DNA of 64,000 bases from positions 267,569 through 331,568 of the forward strand of contig NZ_LUTN01000001.1 in NCBI RefSeq assembly GCF_002111595.1, in the 5' to 3' direction. Source of the DNA: Lonsdalea britannica. GTDB taxonomy: Bacteria > Pseudomonadota > Gammaproteobacteria > Enterobacterales > Enterobacteriaceae. The notes beneath the pieces are model-generated. The model saw only the letters and a program-made list of their open reading frames with translations, ran no database searches and was not told where the DNA came from. Below, in pieces: positions 1-9,830 of the stretch (its first letter is position 1; the number at the start of each line of letters is the position of its first letter). Position numbers and translations under genes: made by a program.

Positions 1-1178
1 GGCATGACCTCGCGCGTCTCCAGCACCCGCAACAGTTTGGCCTGCAAGGTGAGCGGCATATCGCCGATTTCGTCCAGAAACAGCGTGCCGCGATGAGCCG
101 ACTGGATCAGCCCGGCCTTACCGTTGGGCGCCGCGCCGGTGAACGCGCCTTTGACATAGCCGAACAGTTCGCTTTCCAGCAGATGTTCCGGGATCGCCGC
201 GCAGTTAATGGCAATAAAAGGGTGCTTGCCGCGTCGGCCCATCTGATGAATCGAGCGGGCCAACATCTCTTTGCCGCTGCCGCTCTCTCCGGTGATCATG
301 ATGCTGGAGGGGCTGTCGGCAAAGCGGGCGATATGCTGTTTCAGGGTCTGAATCACCGGCGCGTGTCCAATGAACTGGCCGATACGCGGTTCGCTGTCCA
401 TTTCTTCCAATGGCGCGGGACGTTCTGACTGGTGAAAGGCAAACAGAAACAGCTGGAGTCGGTTGCCGCTATGGTGCTGTCCGATCACCACTTCCTGTCG
501 GGCCGCAAAGGTGATGACGTGCTGGGCATTGCCGTTGGCGAAATCTTTGCTGGCGACCAACGGGCGTATGGACACCGGGGTTTTGGCCAGCGTTTCCAAA
601 GGGGTATTGAGCAGCGTCAGCGCGTTCTGATTAGCGAAGGTCATCATCCCGTGCTCATCCAGCACCAAAATGCCCTGATCCATACTGTTGATGAGCGTGG
701 TGAACAGCACATCCATGTCAGGGTGGGCCGTTGGACTTTTGGTCAGGTTAGCCATGAGCAGTGAGGAGACATGGCGAACGTAGTCTGAAAATACGCCGAC
801 GTTGTCCTGTAAGCGCTGCTGTTGTTCCGGTGTGATCGCCGCGAGGCTGATCACGCCGAGACAGGCGCCGTCGTGCATCATCGGCATCCCCAGAAAAGCC
901 AATTCGCCGCACTGGTCGAGCTGGCCGCAGCGCTGGCAGAGAGGATCGTGCTGCGACTGAGTGACCACCTTCTCTTTCTTATGTTGAATCACGTATTGCA
1001 GCAGCCGGGTGTGCTCCGAGGGGAGGCCGATCCGCGAACTGTATGGGCCGGTTCCCGCTACGCGCAGCAACCGGTTATCGACGATTTCAACTTCAAGCCG
1101 CAAAACCTGACCGAGCATCTGCGTGAAATGCTTGATCGTGGGTTGAATATGCATCAGTGACAGGGCTTGGCTCGTCAT
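1..1178 (-). CDS. Sigma-54-dependent activator, YgeV-like (3' end beyond window)
   Basis: Transcription activator working with sigma-54 RNA polymerase. The minus-strand frame starts at ATG 1178 and is open to position 1, so about 392 residues are visible and the C-terminal part of the AAA+ domain and the DNA-binding domain lie outside. The N-terminal ~190 residues contain a cysteine cluster (CQRCGQLDQCG) and a GAF/PAS-like sensor, followed by a second PAS-like stretch (DQGILVLDEHG). The AAA+ domain shows Walker A GESGSGKE, the sigma-54 contact loop GAFTGA and Walker B LFLDEIGD. It is divergent from dpaL, as E. coli ygeV lies beside the ygeW-hyuA genes. That position and the nearby sigma-54 promoters suggest it controls this catabolic cluster. 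The regulator family is certain; the YgeV orthology is likely. Confidence 0.9.
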   Translation of the reverse strand, partial: MTSQALSLMHIQPTIKHFTQMLGQVLRLEVEIVDNRLLRVAGTGPYSSRIGLPSEHTRLLQYVIQHKKEKVVTQSQHDPLCQRCGQLDQCGELAFLGMPMMHDGACLGVISLAAITPEQQQRLQDNVGVFSDYVRHVSSLLMANLTKSPTAHPDMDVLFTTLINSMDQGILVLDEHGMMTFANQNALTLLNTPLETLAKTPVSIRPLVASKDFANGNAQHVITFAARQEVVIGQHHSGNRLQLFLFAFHQSERPAPLEEMDSEPRIGQFIGHAPVIQTLKQHIARFADSPSSIMITGESGSGKEMLARSIHQMGRRGKHPFIAINCAAIPEHLLESELFGYVKGAFTGAAPNGKAGLIQSAHRGTLFLDEIGDMPLTLQAKLLRVLETREVM

Positions 1179-1237
1179 GGGTACGCTCTTGTTCAATTAA
1201 ATTCAGGCTCGCCGGAACAGTCGCTGCCGTACGGCGT

Positions 1238-1252
1238 TTCTCATTTTGAGAA
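1238..1252. promoter_or_regulatory. 15-bp palindrome, candidate activator site (UAS) for dpaL-hyuA
   Basis: Perfect inverted repeat TTCTCA-TTT-TGAGAA located about 160 bp upstream of the sigma-54 promoter of dpaL. The same 15-mer (opposite strand) occurs at 5029-5043 upstream of ygfK. A further TTCTCA half-site lies at 1365-1370. The position and repetition fit an enhancer site for the divergent sigma-54 activator; the assignment is inferred. Confidence 0.65.
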
Positions 1253-1412
1253 TGCGCGTCATCCTTGCGCTGTCTTGATAAGGCGTGAAAACACCCACGT
1301 AGGCAGAGAAAATCGGGGAACAACGTCATAAACGCTCACGCCAGGCGGCGTGATAACGCCTGTTTTCTCAATTTTGATTATTCGACATCGCGGTGACGGC
1401 TGCAACTACAAA

Positions 1413-1429
1413 CTGGCACAGATATTGAA
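1413..1429 (+). promoter_or_regulatory. Sigma-54 (-24/-12) promoter of dpaL
   Basis: CTGGCACAGATATTGAA matches the sigma-54 consensus TGGCAC-N5-TTGCA, with GG and the -12 dinucleotide ten bases apart. The only core deviation is GA instead of GC at -12. It lies about 45 bp before the dpaL start codon. Confidence 0.75.
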
Positions 1430-1474
1430 CCTATCCCGGTGAATAATTGTTTTCAACATCATCAGGATACCGAC

Positions 1475-2670
1475 ATGTCTACGTTTTCATTACGAATGCA
1501 TATCGCCGATAACGCCCACTTTAATCCGCAGGGCGCGGCGCTGTTTAGCCGGGAACAGGCGGAACAGGCGCGGGCTTTTCATCAGCGGATGCCGGGCTAT
1601 ACCCCGACGCCGTTGTACTCACTGGACGCCTTCGCCGAGGCGCTTGGCGTGGGGCGGGTGTGGGTAAAAGACGAGTCTCAGCGCTTCGGCCTGAATGCGT
1701 TTAAAATCCTCGGCGGCGCGTATGCGATAGCCCGTTGCATCTGCGAAAAATATCAGCTGACGCTGGCGGATTTTTCATTTGAGTCGGGGCGGACGGCGCT
1801 CCCGGAACGCCTCACCTTCGCCACGACGACGGATGGCAATCACGGCCGCGGCATCGCGTGGGCGGCCAAAGCGCTGGGACAACACGCGGTTGTTTACATG
1901 CCGAAAGGCGCGTCCGCTGAACGCGTGGCCCACATCACCGGGCTGGGGGCGGAGTGCATCGTGACCGACATGAATTATGACGATACCGTCCGGCTGACCA
2001 TGCAAACCGCGCAGGAAAAGGGGTGGGAAGTGGTGCAGGACACCGCCTGGCCGGGGTATGAGAAGATCCCCGCGTGGATTATGCAAGGCTATGGCACGCT
2101 GGCGGTGGAGGCGGTAGAACAGATCGCCGGGCGGCAATGGCCTGCGCCGACGCACGTCTTTTTGCAGGCGGGCGTAGGGGCGATGGCGGCGGGGGTGCTG
2201 GACCATTTGGTCAACAGCTACGGCGCGGGGTCCCTGCATACGGTGATCGTCGAGCCAGAGCGGGCCGACTGCCTGTTTCGCTCTGCGCAGCATGGCGAGA
2301 TCGTCGCCGTGGGCGGAGCGATGGACACCATGATGGTGGGGCTGGCCTGCGGCGAGCCGAATCCGCTGGGATGGCCGCGCCTGCGCGATTGTTCGCGTCA
2401 GTTTATCTCCTGCGAAGACCGGGTCACGGCGTTGGGGATGCGCGTCTTGGGCAACCCGTTGGGAAACGACGCGCGCATCGTGTCGGGAGAGTCCGGCGCC
2501 GTCGGCATGGGCGTACTGGCGGCGATATTACACAGTCCCCGGCGTGAAGCCTATTGGCGCAGCTGGGGCTGGATGCCTCTTCCCGCGTGCTGGTGATCAG
2601 TTCTGAAGGGGATACCGATCGTCAACACTATCGCGAAGTGGTCTGGGAAGGTCTGCCGGCGATGGGCTAA
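1475..2670 (+). pseudogene. dpaL: Diaminopropionate ammonia-lyase, frameshifted near 2550
   Basis: PLP enzyme splitting 2,3-diaminopropionate to pyruvate and ammonia (E. coli YgeX). Start ATG 1475 is preceded by an AGGA-type site. Numbered from this Met, the PLP lysine is K77 in NAFKILGG, and D120 (TTTDGNHGRG) and D189 (VVQDTAW) are present, the positions known in the E. coli enzyme. The frame entered at 1475 ends at 2596 with an unrelated tail. The expected C-terminus (SSRVLVISSEGDTD, then YREVVWEG) is encoded in another frame up to TAA 2670. One missing C in the CC at 2550-2551 accounts for the switch, so the gene is either truncated by about 40 residues or affected by a sequencing error. 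It is 27 bp ahead of hyuA and probably co-transcribed from the sigma-54 promoter. Confidence 0.9.
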
Positions 2671-2697
2671 TCCCACGGACAGCAACAGGAGAGCCTG

Positions 2698-4098
2698 ATG
2701 AAACGGTTACTCAGGGGCGGCACGCTGATCGACCACGTAGGGCAATACCGCGAAGATCTGCTGATCGAGCGGGGGCGCATTGCGCAGCGAGGTCAGGATA
2801 TCCCTATCACGCCGGAAATGGACGTCATCGACGTCACGGGCTGTCAGGTGATGCCGGGTGGCATTGATGTGCATACCCATTTCAATATTGATGTCGGTAT
2901 CGGGCGCAGCTGCGACGATTTTTATGCTGGCACCCGCGCGGCGGCCTGTGGCGGCACGACGACGATTATCGATCACATGGGATTCGGGCCGCCGGGCTGT
3001 CGCCTGCATCACCAATTGGCGCTTTATCATGCCTACGCGGAGGGTCAGGCGACAATCGACTACAGCTTCCACGGCGTGGTGCAGCATGTGGACGACGCGA
3101 TTCTGGCCGAAATGGTGTCGATGGTGGAGCAAGAAGGGATCAGCAGCTTCAAACTCTACCTGACTTACCAATACAAGCTGGACGATGCGGCGGTATTACG
3201 GGCGATGCAGCGCCTGCGTCAGCTGGGCGCGCTCACCACGGTACACCCCGAAAACGATGCGGCGATCCGCCTGCGTCGGGAGGCGCTGCTGCGACAGGGG
3301 AAAACGGCGCCCATCTATCACGCGTTGAGCCGTCCGGTCGCCTGCGAGGCGGAGGCGATAGCGCGCATGATCAATCTGGCGGCGCTGGCGGACAACGCGC
3401 CGCTCTATATCGTCCACCTGTCGAATGGATTGGGGCTGGACTACCTGCGGCTGGCCCAACGTCAACACCAATCCGTGTGGGCCGAAACCTGTCCGCAGTA
3501 CCTGTTGTTGGACGAGCGGCGTTATCTGGAACCGGAGGGGCTGAAGTATATTCTCAGTCCGCCGCTGCGCGGTCAGGAAGAGCAGGCGGCGCTGTGGCAA
3601 GGGCTGGAAGACGGCAGTATTGCGACGGTCGCGACCGACCACTGCCATTTTTCGCTGAGCCAGCGTCATGCACTATCCCACGGGGATTTCAGCCGCTGCC
3701 CTAACGGGCTGCCGGGGGTGGAAAATCGGCTGGCGCTGCTTTACACCCACGGCGTGGCGACGGGGCGAATCAGCGCTGAGCGGTTTGTGGCGCTGACCAG
3801 CGCCCGTCCGGCGCAGCTCTTCGGACTCTGGCCGCAGAAGGGCAGTTTTATGCCTGATGCGGACGCCGATCTGGTGGTGTTTGATCCCCATCGCCGCGTG
3901 ACGCTGCGTCATGAGGACATGCATGATGACGGCGACAACTCCCCTTACGAGGGGATGGCCTGCCAAGGGTGGCCGATCATGACGCTGAGTCGGGGAGAGA
4001 TCGTCTGGCGGGACGGCGTTTTTTCCGGCCGCGCCGGGCATGGACGGTTTTTGCATCGTCAGCCATTTAGCGCGCCGCCGGTTGACGCGCTAGGTTGA
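2698..4098 (+). CDS. hyuA: Dihydropyrimidinase-type amidohydrolase (D-hydantoinase, HyuA)
   Basis: Cytosolic cyclic-amidase of 466 residues, close to E. coli HyuA length (461). The amidohydrolase metal ligands are visible: GGIDVHTHFN near residue 57, the carbamylated lysine in SSFKLYLTY near 150, TVHPEND, IVHLSNG, and the catalytic Asp in VATDHCHF near 306. Start ATG 2698 follows AGGAG. In E. coli the gene lies in ygeWXY-hyuA; here ygeW and ygeY are absent and hyuA directly follows dpaL. Its 3' end overlaps the convergent XdhC-like gene by 9 bp. The natural substrate is unknown; the enzyme class is certain. Confidence 0.93.
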   Translation: MKRLLRGGTLIDHVGQYREDLLIERGRIAQRGQDIPITPEMDVIDVTGCQVMPGGIDVHTHFNIDVGIGRSCDDFYAGTRAAACGGTTTIIDHMGFGPPGCRLHHQLALYHAYAEGQATIDYSFHGVVQHVDDAILAEMVSMVEQEGISSFKLYLTYQYKLDDAAVLRAMQRLRQLGALTTVHPENDAAIRLRREALLRQGKTAPIYHALSRPVACEAEAIARMINLAALADNAPLYIVHLSNGLGLDYLRLAQRQHQSVWAETCPQYLLLDERRYLEPEGLKYILSPPLRGQEEQAALWQGLEDGSIATVATDHCHFSLSQRHALSHGDFSRCPNGLPGVENRLALLYTHGVATGRISAERFVALTSARPAQLFGLWPQKGSFMPDADADLVVFDPHRRVTLRHEDMHDDGDNSPYEGMACQGWPIMTLSRGEIVWRDGVFSGRAGHGRFLHRQPFSAPPVDALG

Positions 4099-4899
4099 CA
4101 CCACCGCCAGCGTGGTCGACTGCAACGGTGCCGCGCTGGCGCCGTTTTTCACCTGCAGAAGTTCCGCCAGTACGCTGATGGCGATCTCCTCCGGCGTTTC
4201 GGCGCCGATATCCAGCCCGATGGGCGAACGCAGCGCCGCCAGATCGGCGGCTGCGACGCCGCTTTTTTCCAGATCCGCGCGAAAAGTCTGGAGCTTGCGG
4301 CGGCTGGCCAGCAGCCCCAGATAACGGACCGGGCTGCCGAGCGTCTGTGTCAGCGCCTCTTTATCCTGATGATTGGTGGCAATGACCACATAGCAGTGGT
4401 CGTCCAGCGTCAACTGTCGGATACCGTCGGTAAAGCTGTCGGCGAGTAACCGACGGCTGGCCGTCGACAGATCGGGGTGTTCAAGATTATCCTGCCAGGT
4501 ATCGACCAGCGTGATCTCGAAGCCAAGCGGGGCGGCGGCCACGGCGATAGCCCGGTTGACGTGCCCGGCACCGAGCAAGATCAGCTGCGGGCGACGAGGC
4601 TGAACCGCGATATGGACTTTCATCGCGCCGCCGCAGTCTGAACCGACCGCGCCTTCGCCCTGACGCGCCATGCGCCCGCTGAACAGGCGGGACGCCCCCT
4701 GCGCCAGGGCCTCTTTCGCCTCTTCCAGCACCAGCCGCTCCACCATTCCTCCGCCAATCGTACCGACGCAGTGGCCGTCTTCATCGACCAGCATGCTGGC
4801 GCTGTGGCGGGGCGTCGAGCCGCGGCTTTCCACGATTTGAATCCACGCAAAAGCGCGGTTGTTCTTTTCCAGTTCCGCTGCATGAGTAAAAAGGCGCAT
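4090..4899 (-). CDS. XdhC/CoxI-family maturation factor for molybdenum hydroxylase
   Basis: About 269 residues from ATG 4899, chosen over ATG 4920 because only 4899 has a Shine-Dalgarno (GAGGT, 6-bp spacing). The N-terminal XdhC_CoxI domain shows ESRGSTPRHSASM and GTIGGGMVE. The C-terminal Rossmann domain begins with LILLGAGHVNRAIA and contains IATNHQDK. XdhC proteins bind molybdenum cofactor, help its sulfuration and insert it into xanthine-dehydrogenase-type enzymes, so the xdhAB product 6 kb away is the likely client. E. coli YqeB, in the equivalent cluster, carries the same domain in a longer protein. It is transcribed opposite to all other structural genes of the cluster and converges on hyuA. 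Confidence 0.88.
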   Translation of the reverse strand: MRLFTHAAELEKNNRAFAWIQIVESRGSTPRHSASMLVDEDGHCVGTIGGGMVERLVLEEAKEALAQGASRLFSGRMARQGEGAVGSDCGGAMKVHIAVQPRRPQLILLGAGHVNRAIAVAAAPLGFEITLVDTWQDNLEHPDLSTASRRLLADSFTDGIRQLTLDDHCYVVIATNHQDKEALTQTLGSPVRYLGLLASRRKLQTFRADLEKSGVAAADLAALRSPIGLDIGAETPEEIAISVLAELLQVKNGASAAPLQSTTLAVVST

Positions 4900-5028
4900 T
4901 CCGTACCTCGCGTAAGTCATGGGTGATGATCAGGTAATGCAAATTTTGTGCCCGTGACCTGAGCCTAAGGGTGAGCGGTGCGGCGGACAAAAAAGACGCT
5001 ATAGCGCAGTGAGAAAGCCCGGCTCATT

Positions 5029-5043
5029 TTCTCAAAATGAGAA
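5029..5043. promoter_or_regulatory. 15-bp palindrome, candidate UAS for ygfK-ssnA
   Basis: TTCTCA-AAA-TGAGAA is the exact reverse complement of the element at 1238-1252. It is nested with a second palindrome at 5023-5041 (CTCATTTT-CTC-AAAATGAG), and a lone TGAGAA lies at 5010-5015. It sits about 140-155 bp before the ygfK sigma-54 promoter and in the divergent region with the XdhC-like gene. Confidence 0.65.
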
Positions 5044-5182
5044 ATTCGTCTCTCTATTTGCAAAACGTTGCGCTGAACCGGAAAGAGGACGGCACGGCGC
5101 GCTTGCCATCGATATTTCCTCTGGACGTGCAGGGCGGCGGAAACGGGGGATGTCCCGGCGCGATGTGGCCCCGACGAATTTC

Positions 5183-5198
5183 TGGCCTGCATATTGCT
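5183..5198 (+). promoter_or_regulatory. Sigma-54 (-24/-12) promoter of ygfK-ssnA
   Basis: TGGCCTGCATATTGCT has GG and GC ten bases apart with the canonical TTGC box, about 120 bp before the ygfK start. The bases following (TCCTATT) are shared with the xdhA promoter at 10337-10353. Confidence 0.75.
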
Positions 5199-5316
5199 CC
5201 TATTCGAAACATTCGCGTGAGACCGGTGTTATCCCGGCGCGTTGGTGCGCTTATTTCCGCGTAATGCGGTGGTCGTATCGTTTGATTTTCCAAGAAAAAC
5301 AATAAAGGAGAGCAAT

Positions 5317-8300
5317 GTGGGTGATGTGATGCGTCCCATTCCATTCGAGCAGCTGCTGGAAAGAATGTTTGCTGAATTTCGGCAAAACCGGTCTATTTTC
5401 GGCATTCCTGAGCGCCAGTTCTATCGCCGTCAACCGGCCCGGCAAATGGGCGTCTTTGGCGAAGTGTGCGATACCCCGGTGGGGCCAGCGGCCGGGCCGC
5501 ACACGCAGTTGGCGCAAAATATTATTGCCGCCTGGCTCTGCGGCGGCAGTTTTATTGAATTGAAAACGGTGCAGATTCTGGACCGGCTTGAGCTGAAGAA
5601 ACCGTGTATTGATGCGCAGGACGAAGGGTTCAACACCGAATGGTCTACCGAGTTCACGCTGGAGAAAGCGGCCGATGAATACCTCAAGGCGTGGTTCGCG
5701 CTGTGGCTGCTGGAGTGTCTGTTTGCGCCGCGTTCCGCCGGGCAGGGGCGGTCGTTTATCTTCAATATGAGCGTGGGCTATGACCTGACAGGTATTCAAC
5801 AGGCGCCGATGCAAACCTTTATCGCGACGATGATGGATGCGGGCGACACTCCCGCCTTCCAGCGTTATCGCCAGACGCTGACGCACTGGGTCGAGCAGGT
5901 CGATTTGCTGCGCGATATCGTCCCACCGGCGCAACGGCCTGCGCTGATGGCGCTGCCTGAGCGGATTACTCCGCAGTTGGTTACTGGCGTGACGCTCTCC
6001 ACCATGCACGGATGCCCGCCTGATGAGATTGAAGCCATCTGCCGCTATATGCTGGAAGAGAAGAGGCTGCACACGTTTGTGAAGCTGAACCCCACGCTGC
6101 TCGGCTACGCGCGGGTGCGTGAGATTCTGGATGGCTGTGGGTTTGACGACATCCCGCTGAAAGAAGCGTCTTTTTTGCATGACTTGCCGTTGGCGCAGGC
6201 GCTCTCGATGCTGGAGCGTTTGCTGGCTCTGGCGGATCAGCGGGGGCTGGCGTTTGGGGTCAAACTCACTAACACGCTGGGCGTCGGCAACCACAAACGA
6301 CGTCTGGCCGACGAGGACATGTACATGTCCGGACGAGCGCTGTTTCCGCTTTCCATCAACGTCGCCGCCGTATTGTCGCGCCACTTTCAGGGAAAACTGC
6401 CGATCTCTTACTCCGGCGGGGCTAGCCAGTTCACTATCCGCGCCATTCATGAAACCGGCATTCACCAGATTACGATGGCGACGGATTTGCTCAAACCGGG
6501 CGGATACCTACGTCTGGCCGCCTGTGCGCATGAACTGGAAACCTCGACCGGCTGGGGCATGACCTCGGTGGATGTCGACCGGTTAGAGACTCTGGCGCGT
6601 GCCGCGCTGACGGCGGAGTACCATCAGAAGTCCTGGAAACAGGACGATACCATCGCGGCGGGCGGCGCCTTACCGCCCTCCGACTGTTACGTCGCGCCGT
6701 GCGTGAGCGCCTGCGCTATCCATCAGGATATTCCCGAGTACCTGCGTCTGGCAGGGGCGGGGCGCTACGCGGATGCGTTGGCGCTGATCTACCAGCGCAA
6801 CGCCTTGCCCGCGATCACCGGCCATATCTGCGATCATCAGTGTCAGTCCAACTGTACGCGACTGGACTACGATAGCGTGCTGCAAATCCGGGACATCAAA
6901 CGTATCGCGTTAGAAAAAGGGTGGGAGGAGTATCGACGTCGCTGGTGTCGACCGGCAGGTTCGGGCCATCGTCATCCGGTCGCGGTATTGGGGGCGGGGC
7001 CTGCGGGGCTGGCGACGGGGTATTTTCTGGCGCGGGCGGGCCATCCGGTCACCGTGTTTGAACGGGAGCCAAGCGCGGGCGGCGTGGTGCGCCACGTCGT
7101 GCCGCAGTTCCGTATTCCGGCGGAAAAAATCCAGCATGATATTGATTTCGTCGCCCAGCACGGCGTGCAGTTTCACTATGGCTGTGACGACGATCTGACG
7201 GTCGAGGCGTTACGCCAGCGGGGATATACCTTTGTGTGCGTGGGAACCGGCGCCTACCGCAGCCGGGAGGCGGCGCTGGCGGGAGACAATGGCGCCGTGT
7301 GGTCATCGTTCCAGTTCCTGCGGCGCTTTAACCGTCAGGAGCCGCTCTCTTTAGGGCGTTCGGTCGGGGTGATTGGCGCAGGCAATACCGCGATGGATTG
7401 CGCCCGCGCGGCGATGCGGGTCCCCGGGGTCACGCAGGTGACGCTGCTCTATCGACGGGGCGAAAAAGAGATGCCCGCCTGGCGTGAGGAGGTGGAGGAG
7501 GCGCGCCGCGCGGGCGTGGATTTTCGCTTCTGGGTCAGCCCGGAACGTTTTGACGCGGATGGGACGGTGACGCTACGCATCATGCAGCCCGGCGAACCGG
7601 ATGCGTTGGGGCGGTCGCGTCCGCAGGCGACCGAACGCACTGATGTGGTGTGTCTGGACGCGCTGATTTCCGCCATCGGGGAAGAGCCGGACTACGAGGC
7701 ACTGGCCCGTATAGGCGTTCCGCTGGCGGAGAGCGGTATCCCGACGGTGAACCGCCAGACGCAGGAAACGGTACGCAAAAACGTCTTTCTGATTGGCGAT
7801 GCGCACAGCGGCCCGGCGTCGATTGTCGCGGCGATGGGGGCGGCACGGCGTGCAGCGGATGAGATATTGCGCCGGGAAAATGTGCATGACGATCACGCGG
7901 CCAAACGCTGGCTGAATACCGATCCTGACGATATCTACCGTCGCAAAGGCACGATAGCACTGCGCCGGGTCGGGGCCGATGAGCAAGATGCGTTTGCCCA
8001 ACAAGAGGCCGCCCGCTGCCTGTCATGCAACTACGTCTGCGCCAAGTGCGTGGATGTCTGCCCCAATCGCGCCAATATCTCGATTGCCGTTCCCGGCTTT
8101 CGTGACCGTTTTCAGACGCTGCACATTGATGCCTATTGCAATGAGTGCGGCAACTGCGCTCAGTTCTGCCCGTGGGACGGGAAACCGTATCGGGACAAAG
8201 TCACGATCTTCAATTTGCGGCAGGATTTTGCCGCCAGCGGTAATCCCGGATTCATGCTGGATGAGGACGGCGTGCTGGTGCGCCACGAACAGCAAATTTA

Positions 8301-8424
8301 TCACCTGGCGATAGACCCGCACGGCGTTATCGCCAGCGCTCCACCGGCACTGGCCGATATGTGCCGAATTATTTCAACGGTTTATCGAGAACATCACTAT
8401 CTGCTTGGCGCGGTGGAGGAGTAA
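5317..8424 (+). CDS. ygfK: YgfK-type Fe-S/FAD oxidoreductase (putative selenate reductase subunit)
   Basis: About 1035 residues, against 1032 for E. coli YgfK. Start is GTG 5317 behind AAGGAG (6-bp spacing); it gives the N-terminus VGDVMRPIPFEQL, matching the E. coli protein, whereas the next ATG has no site. Residues 1-440 resemble a dihydroorotate-dehydrogenase-like domain. From about 460 there is a glutamate-synthase-small-chain-like part with cysteines CVSACAIHQD and CDHQCQSNC, FAD motif GAGPAGLATG near 560 and NAD(P) motif GAGNTAMDCAR near 687. Two ferredoxin-type cysteine sets (CLSCNYVCAKCVDVCP, CNECGNCAQFCPWDGKPY) follow at about 902 and 941. E. coli YgfK has been linked to selenate reduction and to xanthine/urate metabolism with SsnA and Xdh. 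It is 3 bp ahead of ssnA, so they are probably translated together. Confidence 0.93.
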   Translation: MGDVMRPIPFEQLLERMFAEFRQNRSIFGIPERQFYRRQPARQMGVFGEVCDTPVGPAAGPHTQLAQNIIAAWLCGGSFIELKTVQILDRLELKKPCIDAQDEGFNTEWSTEFTLEKAADEYLKAWFALWLLECLFAPRSAGQGRSFIFNMSVGYDLTGIQQAPMQTFIATMMDAGDTPAFQRYRQTLTHWVEQVDLLRDIVPPAQRPALMALPERITPQLVTGVTLSTMHGCPPDEIEAICRYMLEEKRLHTFVKLNPTLLGYARVREILDGCGFDDIPLKEASFLHDLPLAQALSMLERLLALADQRGLAFGVKLTNTLGVGNHKRRLADEDMYMSGRALFPLSINVAAVLSRHFQGKLPISYSGGASQFTIRAIHETGIHQITMATDLLKPGGYLRLAACAHELETSTGWGMTSVDVDRLETLARAALTAEYHQKSWKQDDTIAAGGALPPSDCYVAPCVSACAIHQDIPEYLRLAGAGRYADALALIYQRNALPAITGHICDHQCQSNCTRLDYDSVLQIRDIKRIALEKGWEEYRRRWCRPAGSGHRHPVAVLGAGPAGLATGYFLARAGHPVTVFEREPSAGGVVRHVVPQFRIPAEKIQHDIDFVAQHGVQFHYGCDDDLTVEALRQRGYTFVCVGTGAYRSREAALAGDNGAVWSSFQFLRRFNRQEPLSLGRSVGVIGAGNTAMDCARAAMRVPGVTQVTLLYRRGEKEMPAWREEVEEARRAGVDFRFWVSPERFDADGTVTLRIMQPGEPDALGRSRPQATERTDVVCLDALISAIGEEPDYEALARIGVPLAESGIPTVNRQTQETVRKNVFLIGDAHSGPASIVAAMGAARRAADEILRRENVHDDHAAKRWLNTDPDDIYRRKGTIALRRVGADEQDAFAQQEAARCLSCNYVCAKCVDVCPNRANISIAVPGFRDRFQTLHIDAYCNECGNCAQFCPWDGKPYRDKVTIFNLRQDFAASGNPGFMLDEDGVLVRHEQQIYHLAIDPHGVIASAPPALADMCRIISTVYREHHYLLGAVEE

Positions 8425-8427
8425 CTC

Positions 8428-9759
8428 ATGCTGATTTTACGCAATGCGACTGCGGTACAGTTTTCGCCTGCACGGGTGGATGAGGGCGTGGACATCGCCA
8501 TCGACGGCACGGAGATTGCGGCGGTCGGGACCAAACTGACGGCGCGCTATCCGGCGGCGGCGGTCAAAGAAATGAACGGACGGCTGGTCATGCCGGGCCT
8601 TGTTTGCGCTCATAACCACTTCTACTCCGGGCTGGCGCGAGGCGTGATGGCGCGCATTGACCCCTGTCCCGACTTCATTTCAACGCTCAAGAATCTGTGG
8701 TGGAAACTGGATCGCGCGCTGGACGAGGAGTCGCTGTATTACAGCGGGCTGGTCTGTTCGCTGGAGGCCATCAAGCAAGGCTGTACGGCGGTGATTGACC
8801 ATCATGCGTCGCCGTCGCTCATTGCCGGTTCGCTGGATATTCTGCGCCGGGGATTTCTGACCGCCGGTCTGCGCGGCATGACCTGTTATGAAACGACGGA
8901 CCGAAACGGTGGGCTGGATGAACTGCGTCGCGGGGTGGAAGAGAACATCCGCTTTGCGCATCGTATCGATCTGGATAAAAAGTCCGGGAAAACGCCCTAT
9001 CTGGTGGAAGCGCATATCGGTGCGCATGCGCCTTTTACGCTCAGCGATGCCGGGTTGGCATTGCTGGAGAACGCCGTGCAGGTGACGGGGCGCGGGCTAC
9101 ATCTGCACGTGGCGGAAGATCGCTACGATGTTTCGCACAGTCATCACCACTATGGCGTTGACCCGATGGTCAGACTGGCGCGCGCGCGCCTGATTAACGA
9201 GAAAAGCCTGATTGCGCACGGCCTCTGTCTTTCCGCCGAGGATGTCGCGGTAATCAACCATGCGGATGCTTTTCTGGTGCACAATCCGCGCTCGAACATG
9301 AACAATCAGGTGGGCTACAATCCGCGTCTGGCCGAGTATCGCCACGTCGCGCTCGGCACGGACGGTATCGGCGCCGACATGTTCGAAGAGCTGAAATTCG
9401 CCTACTTCAAACACCGCGATGCGGGCGGCACGCTGTGGCCGGACAGCTTCATGCGCTTTCTGCATCAGGGCAATCTGCTGCTGGAGCGTAATTTTCAGGC
9501 CTCATTCGGCGCGCTCGCCGCCGGGTATCAGGCGGATTTAACCCTGTTGGATTACCCGTCGCCGACGCCGCTGTGCGCAGAGAATCTGGCCGGTCATCTG
9601 GCGTTTGGGCTCAATTCCTCTTGCGTACACAGCGTCATGGTGGCGGGCAATATGGTGTATGAGGATCGCTGTTTTCCTTTCGACGTCGAGGAAATCTATT
9701 TCCATGCCCGACGGGAAGCGAAGAAATTGTGGCAGCGGATGGATAACTTAGGCGGATAA
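8428..9759 (+). CDS. ssnA: Aminohydrolase SsnA (metal-dependent deaminase/chlorohydrolase family)
   Basis: 443 residues, matching the E. coli SsnA length (442). Amidohydrolase-fold ligands are visible: LVCAHNHFYSG (HxH near residue 61), VIDHHASPS, HLHVAED near residue 225 and LGTDGIGADM near residue 310. The family contains guanine deaminase and related purine/triazine deaminases, so a purine-like substrate fits the neighbours xdhAB and ygfK. The exact substrate is not determined. It follows ygfK by 3 bp and is followed by a terminator-like hairpin at 9801-9830, so the operon is ygfK-ssnA. Confidence 0.92.
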   Translation: MLILRNATAVQFSPARVDEGVDIAIDGTEIAAVGTKLTARYPAAAVKEMNGRLVMPGLVCAHNHFYSGLARGVMARIDPCPDFISTLKNLWWKLDRALDEESLYYSGLVCSLEAIKQGCTAVIDHHASPSLIAGSLDILRRGFLTAGLRGMTCYETTDRNGGLDELRRGVEENIRFAHRIDLDKKSGKTPYLVEAHIGAHAPFTLSDAGLALLENAVQVTGRGLHLHVAEDRYDVSHSHHHYGVDPMVRLARARLINEKSLIAHGLCLSAEDVAVINHADAFLVHNPRSNMNNQVGYNPRLAEYRHVALGTDGIGADMFEELKFAYFKHRDAGGTLWPDSFMRFLHQGNLLLERNFQASFGALAAGYQADLTLLDYPSPTPLCAENLAGHLAFGLNSSCVHSVMVAGNMVYEDRCFPFDVEEIYFHARREAKKLWQRMDNLGG

Positions 9760-9800
9760 ATCGAGTATCACCGCGTTACTCGCTATATTTAAAACCCGAT

Positions 9801-9830
9801 AAACCCTTCGTGAACGCGGAGGGTTTTTTA
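9801..9830 (+). terminator. Intrinsic terminator after ssnA
   Basis: AAACCCT paired with AGGGTTT across a 13-base loop, followed by TTTTTT. It ends the ygfK-ssnA operon. Confidence 0.7.

Noticed and set aside
5251..6465. 404-codon minus-strand frame opposite ygfK
   Set aside because: Antisense shadow; ygfK is clearly coding with full motifs.
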